A stretch of DNA of 64,000 nucleotides, from the NCBI GenBank assembly GCA_964621345.1, contig CAZUON010000010.1, forward strand, positions 19,128-83,127, in the 5' to 3' direction. The stretch is from Glaciecola sp964621345 (GTDB lineage: Bacteria; Pseudomonadota; Gammaproteobacteria; Enterobacterales; Alteromonadaceae). Each line of letters opens with the position of its first letter. Within the stretch, counting starts at the first letter, position 1. Positions 60,423 to 64,000 of this stretch are shown piece by piece. Under the pieces are notes generated by a model. The model searched no databases, was not told the origin of the DNA, and saw only the letters and a program-made list of their open reading frames with translations. The position numbers were made by a program, and so were the translations under genes.

Positions 60423-61262
60423 ATGATGATATTCAAAAATAAAACTATTGTGTTTGACGCACCAAAAATAATGGGGATTTTAAACGTTACCCCAGACTCG
60501 TTTTCTGATGGTGGTCAATTCAATCAGGTAGATGCAGCTCTTGCTAGAGCTGAAGCTATGGTAAAGCAGGGTGCCAGTTTTATTGACATTGGTGGTGAAT
60601 CCACTCGCCCCGGCGCGACACCAGTGTCGTTAGATGAAGAGCTAGAGCGCGTTATTCCGGCTATTGATGCAATTAGCAATGCGCTAGAGGTGGTCATTTC
60701 AGTTGATACGAGTAAAGCACAGGTGATGCAAGAAGCGGCTAATCATGGAGCAACGTTAATTAACGACGTGCGCGCGCTACGAGAGCCAGGAGCACTTGAA
60801 ACGGCTGCTCAGTTAGCCAAAGAACATAATATCCCCACTTGTATTATGCACATGCAAGGTTCACCTGAAGACATGCAAGATGCGCCAAAATACGACTCTG
60901 TTGTAGATGAAATTAATAGCTTTTTTACGCAGCAGATTGAAAGACTTACTAATGCCGGTTTTTCCTACAACCAGATTATGCTTGACCCAGGTTTTGGTTT
61001 CGGCAAAACCCTTGACCACAACTATGAAATGCTTAAATACTTCACACACTTTACGCAATTCGATTTACCGGTATTAGCAGGTACATCGCGCAAATCGATG
61101 ATTAGTAAATTGCTAAATGTTGACGTTAATAATACCCTTACGGGAGACATCAGCATTAATACCATAACGGCAATGGCCGGAGCCAGTGTCTTGCGTGTTC
61201 ATGATGTAAAAGAAGCCATGGATGTGGCGCGTATAATAGAAAAAATAAATCAATTAAAATAA
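60423..61262 (+). CDS. folP: dihydropteroate synthase
   Basis: FolP joins para-aminobenzoate to 6-hydroxymethyl-dihydropterin pyrophosphate and is the sulfonamide target. The TIM barrel has IMGILNVTPDSFSDGGQFNQ (~17-36), SFIDIGGESTRPGATPVSLD (~57-76, loop 2), LINDVRALREPGALE, IMLDPGFGFGKTLDHNYEML (~185) and GTSRKSMI with the catalytic-site Lys. At 279 residues it is near E. coli FolP (282). It starts with ATGATG at 60423/60426 and glmM follows 10 nt later, the standard folP-glmM operon. Confidence 0.96.
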   Translation: MMIFKNKTIVFDAPKIMGILNVTPDSFSDGGQFNQVDAALARAEAMVKQGASFIDIGGESTRPGATPVSLDEELERVIPAIDAISNALEVVISVDTSKAQVMQEAANHGATLINDVRALREPGALETAAQLAKEHNIPTCIMHMQGSPEDMQDAPKYDSVVDEINSFFTQQIERLTNAGFSYNQIMLDPGFGFGKTLDHNYEMLKYFTHFTQFDLPVLAGTSRKSMISKLLNVDVNNTLTGDISINTITAMAGASVLRVHDVKEAMDVARIIEKINQLK

Positions 61263-61272
61263 AGGGTAGGGC

Positions 61273-62616
61273 ATGTCGAAAAGACAATATTTTGGTACTG
61301 ATGGTATTCGCGGCAGAGTAGGCGAAAGCGTAATAAATCCAGAGTTTGTTACCAAATTAGGCTGGGCCGCGGGCAAAGTACTTGCTGGGACTGGAACAAA
61401 TAAAGTCCTTATAGGTAAAGACACTCGTATTAGCGGCTACATGCTGGAATCGGCGTTAGAGGCTGGGCTTTCCGCAGCTGGCATCAATATCGGTCTATTA
61501 GGGCCAATGCCAACACCTGCCATCGCTTACTTAACTAAGACTTTCCGCTCTGAGGCGGGCATTGTAATAAGTGCCTCTCACAACCCTTATTATGACAACG
61601 GCATTAAGTTCTTTTCTTCGATTGGACAAAAGCTCGACGACGATATTGAGTTTGCGATTGAACAGCAAATGAAACAGCCGATGACTTGCGTAGATAGCGA
61701 CAAACTTGGCAAAGCCACACGCGTCAACGACGCTGCTGGTCGTTACATTGAATATTGCAAGGGTACCTTTCCCTCAGATTTGTCCTTAAAAGGCTTAAAA
61801 ATTGTAGTAGATTGTGCGCACGGAGCTACGTATCACATTGCGCCGAATGTATTATCAGAGCTTGGTGCACAGGTCATTGAAATAGGCACTGCACCTGATG
61901 GCCTTAATATTAACCACCAGGTTGGTGCCACATCATTGCGGGCTACCGTAGCTGCGGTCAAAGAGCATAATGCCGATTTTGGCTTTGCTCTGGACGGCGA
62001 CGGTGACCGCATTATGATGGTTGATGAAAAAGGCCAGGTGATAGACGGAGACCAAATAATATTTATCATTGCCAGAGACGCATTGAAGGCAGGTAATTTG
62101 CAGGGCGGTGTAGTTGGTACAAAAATGTCTAATTTGGGCATGGAATTAGCGCTTGAGCAACTTGGTGTACCCTTTAAACGAGCTGATGTGGGCGATAGAT
62201 ATGTTTTAGAGCTACTGAACCGCCATAACTGGTGTATTGGTGGCGAAAACTCAGGTCACGTTCTCAACCTACAATATGCCACTACAGGGGATGGGATTGT
62301 AGCTGGTTTGCAAGTAATAGCGGCAATGCTAAGAGCTCATATGACTTTGAGTGAAATCTCTTCTGGCTTTAAAAAGTTTCCGCAAAAACTGGTGAATGTT
62401 AAGTATAACGATGCCGGGCAAAATCCTTTAGACAGCGATGCGGTGCAAAAAGCAGTCAAGGCCGCCGAGAATAGCATGGGTTCCACGGGGCGAGTATTGC
62501 TGCGTAAAAGCGGCACCGAGCCTCTTATTCGGGTTATGGTTGAAGCGCAAGAAAGTGAAGTATCCGATTCTTGGGCGAATAAGATTGCCGACGAAGTAAA
62601 GGCATTTACCGCTTAG
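61273..62616 (+). CDS. glmM: phosphoglucosamine mutase
   Basis: GlmM interconverts glucosamine-6-P and glucosamine-1-P for UDP-GlcNAc synthesis. The start KRQYFGTDGIRGRVGESVIN is the family signature. The active-site phosphoserine loop is GIVISASHNPYYDNGIKFFS (Ser ~102), the metal loop is ALDGDGDRIMMVDE (~242), the sugar loop is GGENSGHVL, and the phosphate loop is LLRKSGTEPLIRVMVEA near the end. Its 447 residues match E. coli GlmM (445). It is 10 nt downstream of folP. Confidence 0.97.
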   Translation: MSKRQYFGTDGIRGRVGESVINPEFVTKLGWAAGKVLAGTGTNKVLIGKDTRISGYMLESALEAGLSAAGINIGLLGPMPTPAIAYLTKTFRSEAGIVISASHNPYYDNGIKFFSSIGQKLDDDIEFAIEQQMKQPMTCVDSDKLGKATRVNDAAGRYIEYCKGTFPSDLSLKGLKIVVDCAHGATYHIAPNVLSELGAQVIEIGTAPDGLNINHQVGATSLRATVAAVKEHNADFGFALDGDGDRIMMVDEKGQVIDGDQIIFIIARDALKAGNLQGGVVGTKMSNLGMELALEQLGVPFKRADVGDRYVLELLNRHNWCIGGENSGHVLNLQYATTGDGIVAGLQVIAAMLRAHMTLSEISSGFKKFPQKLVNVKYNDAGQNPLDSDAVQKAVKAAENSMGSTGRVLLRKSGTEPLIRVMVEAQESEVSDSWANKIADEVKAFTA

Positions 62617-62720
62617 CTTTTAGGCGACGTATTGTTGCATGAATAAAATTGCATGGTTAGAGCAGCGCTGTTGCCGTGTAAACAATCTCAGAATATAGCA
62701 AAAAATTTCGCATTAGCCGC

Positions 62721-62749
62721 TTGTATATTTGGCTATGGTTAGTTAATAT
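62721..62749 (+). promoter_or_regulatory. predicted sigma-70 promoter for tpiA
   Basis: ttgtat (62721-62726) and taatat (62744-62749) are separated by 17 nt, 42 nt before the tpiA start. Both hexamers match four of six consensus bases. It would allow tpiA-secG expression independent of folP-glmM. Confidence 0.5.
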
Positions 62750-62790
62750 CAGCGCCGCTTTAAGTACCGCGGCATTTAAGGAGTTCTTGA

Positions 62791-63525
62791 ATGAGCACAA
62801 CACGTCAAAAAATGGTAGCTGGTAATTGGAAAATGAACGGCAACCTAGCGTTAATCGACGAGTTTAAACAGAACCTTAAAGTACCGGTTACAGCCGATGT
62901 TGTTATTTGTCCTCCTGCGACTTATTTGCCCCTGGCTAAAGGAGCGCATTTTAAAGTAGGCGCACAAAATATTAGCGAGCACGAAAAAGGCGCTCACACA
63001 GGTGATATCTCGGCAGATATGTTGAATGATGTAGGCATAGACTATGTTATTCTCGGGCATTCTGAAAGACGCCAAGACCATGGCGAAAGCAATGTGTTAG
63101 TCGCTCAAAAAGTGCAGCACGCATTGAATAAAGGCTTAACGCCCATATTTTGTATTGGTGAGCCATTAGAGGTTCGCGAGTCGGGCGGAGTGTTCAGTTT
63201 TGTTCAAGCCCAGATAGACGCGGTTGTAAAGCTCTGTGGCGATGCCTTTTTTGAACGAGCGGTTATTGCATATGAGCCGATATGGGCGATTGGTACGGGT
63301 AAAACCGCATCGCCTGAGCAAGCACAAGAAGTGCACGCGTTTATTCGTAGTCATTTAGCGAAGAGCAATGCGCTTGCCAATAATATGCAGATTTTATACG
63401 GCGGCAGCGTTAATGCGAAAAACGCAGCTGAATTATTTGCCCAGCCAGATATAGACGGTGGTCTAATTGGCGGTGCAAGCTTAAAAGTTGAAGAATTTAA
63501 TATAATTTGCCAAGCGGCGAGTTAA
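62791..63525 (+). CDS. tpiA: triosephosphate isomerase
   Basis: TpiA interconverts dihydroxyacetone phosphate and glyceraldehyde 3-phosphate. The catalytic Lys is in VAGNWKMNGN (Lys13), His in YVILGHSERRQDHGE (~95), and Glu in IAYEPIWAIGTGKTASPEQA (~165) with loop 6 WAIGTGKTA. The phosphate loop ILYGGSVNAKNAAELF and GLIGGASLKVEEF complete the barrel. The start has a strong ribosome binding site (aaggag). It is 13 nt before secG; the glmM-tpiA-secG order is usual in Vibrio, Shewanella and Alteromonas. Confidence 0.97.
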   Translation: MSTTRQKMVAGNWKMNGNLALIDEFKQNLKVPVTADVVICPPATYLPLAKGAHFKVGAQNISEHEKGAHTGDISADMLNDVGIDYVILGHSERRQDHGESNVLVAQKVQHALNKGLTPIFCIGEPLEVRESGGVFSFVQAQIDAVVKLCGDAFFERAVIAYEPIWAIGTGKTASPEQAQEVHAFIRSHLAKSNALANNMQILYGGSVNAKNAAELFAQPDIDGGLIGGASLKVEEFNIICQAAS

Positions 63526-63538
63526 AAAAGGAAATACG

Positions 63539-63931
63539 ATGTTATATGAAGTGTTGTTAGTATCTTACTTAGTGGTAGCACTATTGTTGATTGGCTTTGT
63601 GCTGATACAACAAGGTAAAGGTGCAGACATGGGCGCATCTTTTGGTGCCGGTGGTTCTAACACAGTATTCGGTTCAAGCGGCTCAGGTAACTTTATGACT
63701 CGCACAACAGCAATACTTGCAACGTTATTCTTCTTCATATCGCTTGTTATTGGTAGTATCTCAGCTAGTAAGAATGAAAAAGTAGACGGTTTCCAGAATA
63801 TTGATGTGCCAATTGAAGAAACAGTACCTATGCTTCAACAAGCCCCAGAGTCTGATTTACCTGGCACAGCAGTCGCGCCTATCGAAGTAGAAGAAGCGCC
63901 AAAAGAAGAATCCTCAGATATCCCTAACTAA
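63539..63931 (+). CDS. secG: preprotein translocase subunit SecG
   Basis: SecG is the small integral membrane subunit of SecYEG. Two membrane helices are visible (about 2-22 and 54-74), joined by the conserved loop LIQQGKGADMGASFGAGGSN, TVFGSSGSGNFMTRTTAI. A longer than usual acidic C-terminal tail (about 80-130, rich in Glu, Pro and Ser) extends the protein to 130 residues, against 110 in E. coli. It is followed after 14 nt by tRNA-Leu(GAG), the E. coli secG-leuU arrangement. Confidence 0.95.
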   Translation: MLYEVLLVSYLVVALLLIGFVLIQQGKGADMGASFGAGGSNTVFGSSGSGNFMTRTTAILATLFFFISLVIGSISASKNEKVDGFQNIDVPIEETVPMLQQAPESDLPGTAVAPIEVEEAPKEESSDIPN

Positions 63932-63945
63932 GGGTTAAAAAACAC

Positions 63946-64000
63946 GCGGAAGTGGTGGAATTGGTAGACACGCCATCTTGAGGGGGTGGTGAGCATAGCT
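63946..64000 (+). tRNA. tRNA-Leu(GAG), truncated by the window end
   Basis: The 5' half of a leucine tRNA: acceptor start gcggaag, D arm tggtggaattggtagaca, anticodon stem ccatc/ggtgg with loop ttgaggg, giving anticodon GAG (reads CUC and CUU). The variable arm and 3' half lie beyond the window. secG followed by tRNA-Leu(GAG) is conserved. Confidence 0.92.

Overview
The window reads as chromosomal DNA of a marine gammaproteobacterium of the Alteromonadales (Alteromonas/Glaciecola/Paraglaciecola-like). This placement is an inference from gene order, from the protein sequences (for example an FtsH close to the E. coli protein but with the extended N-terminus MSDMAKN) and from the moderate-to-low GC content; no 16S gene is present. 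Most of the window is conserved housekeeping sequence. It contains one 100-base run of N (9769-9868).

Layout. 1-8856 (+): a truncated yciO-type gene, scpA-scpB-rluB (chromosome segregation and rRNA modification), truA, accD, folC, a DedD-like SPOR protein, cvpA and purF, closed by a terminator. 8995-16343: a more accessory stretch with a Yip1-type membrane protein, the assembly gap beside a REP-like repeat, a very large tricorn-type protease, a decayed phosphomannose-isomerase-like pseudogene, small secreted or hypothetical proteins and a DUF2306 membrane protein. 16569-20314: an AraC-type regulator, then a two-gene module (PP2C phosphatase plus TPR/membrane protein) bracketed by a decayed second copy of the araC 3' end, then an RRM protein and a VF530-type DNA-binding protein. 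20516-33723: miaE, a coiled-coil membrane protein, lpxH, ppiB, cysS, a repeat-rich intergenic region, mltD, gloB, a methyltransferase, metG, mrp, dcd and a TRIC-type channel. 33893-37949: tRNA-Pro(GGG), a DUF4136 lipoprotein, a hemolysin III-like protein, mgtE and an MscS channel. 38255-40660: a compact rimK / M14 deacylase / retropepsin-like operon.

40760-54076 (-) is the conserved cell-envelope and lipoate cluster, transcribed leuS-lptE-holA-nadD-rsfS-rlmH-mrdA-rodA-rlpA-dacA-ybeD-lipB-lipA, with many overlapping or abutting genes. 54279-57813 carries a Lon-like protease, an HSD10-type short-chain dehydrogenase and yhbY. 58331-64000 (+) is ftsH-folP-glmM-tpiA-secG-tRNA-Leu(GAG), the last cut by the window edge. 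rlmE, usually found between yhbY and ftsH, is absent from its expected place.

I do not see a complete mobile element, a CRISPR array or a recognisable defence system. The best candidates for something undescribed are the PP2C/TPR pair with its flanking araC-end duplication and the rimK/M14/retropepsin operon. Smaller points of interest are the triplicated translation-start region before the methyltransferase, the missing rlmE, the enlarged NadD and the pseudogene beside the tricorn protease.
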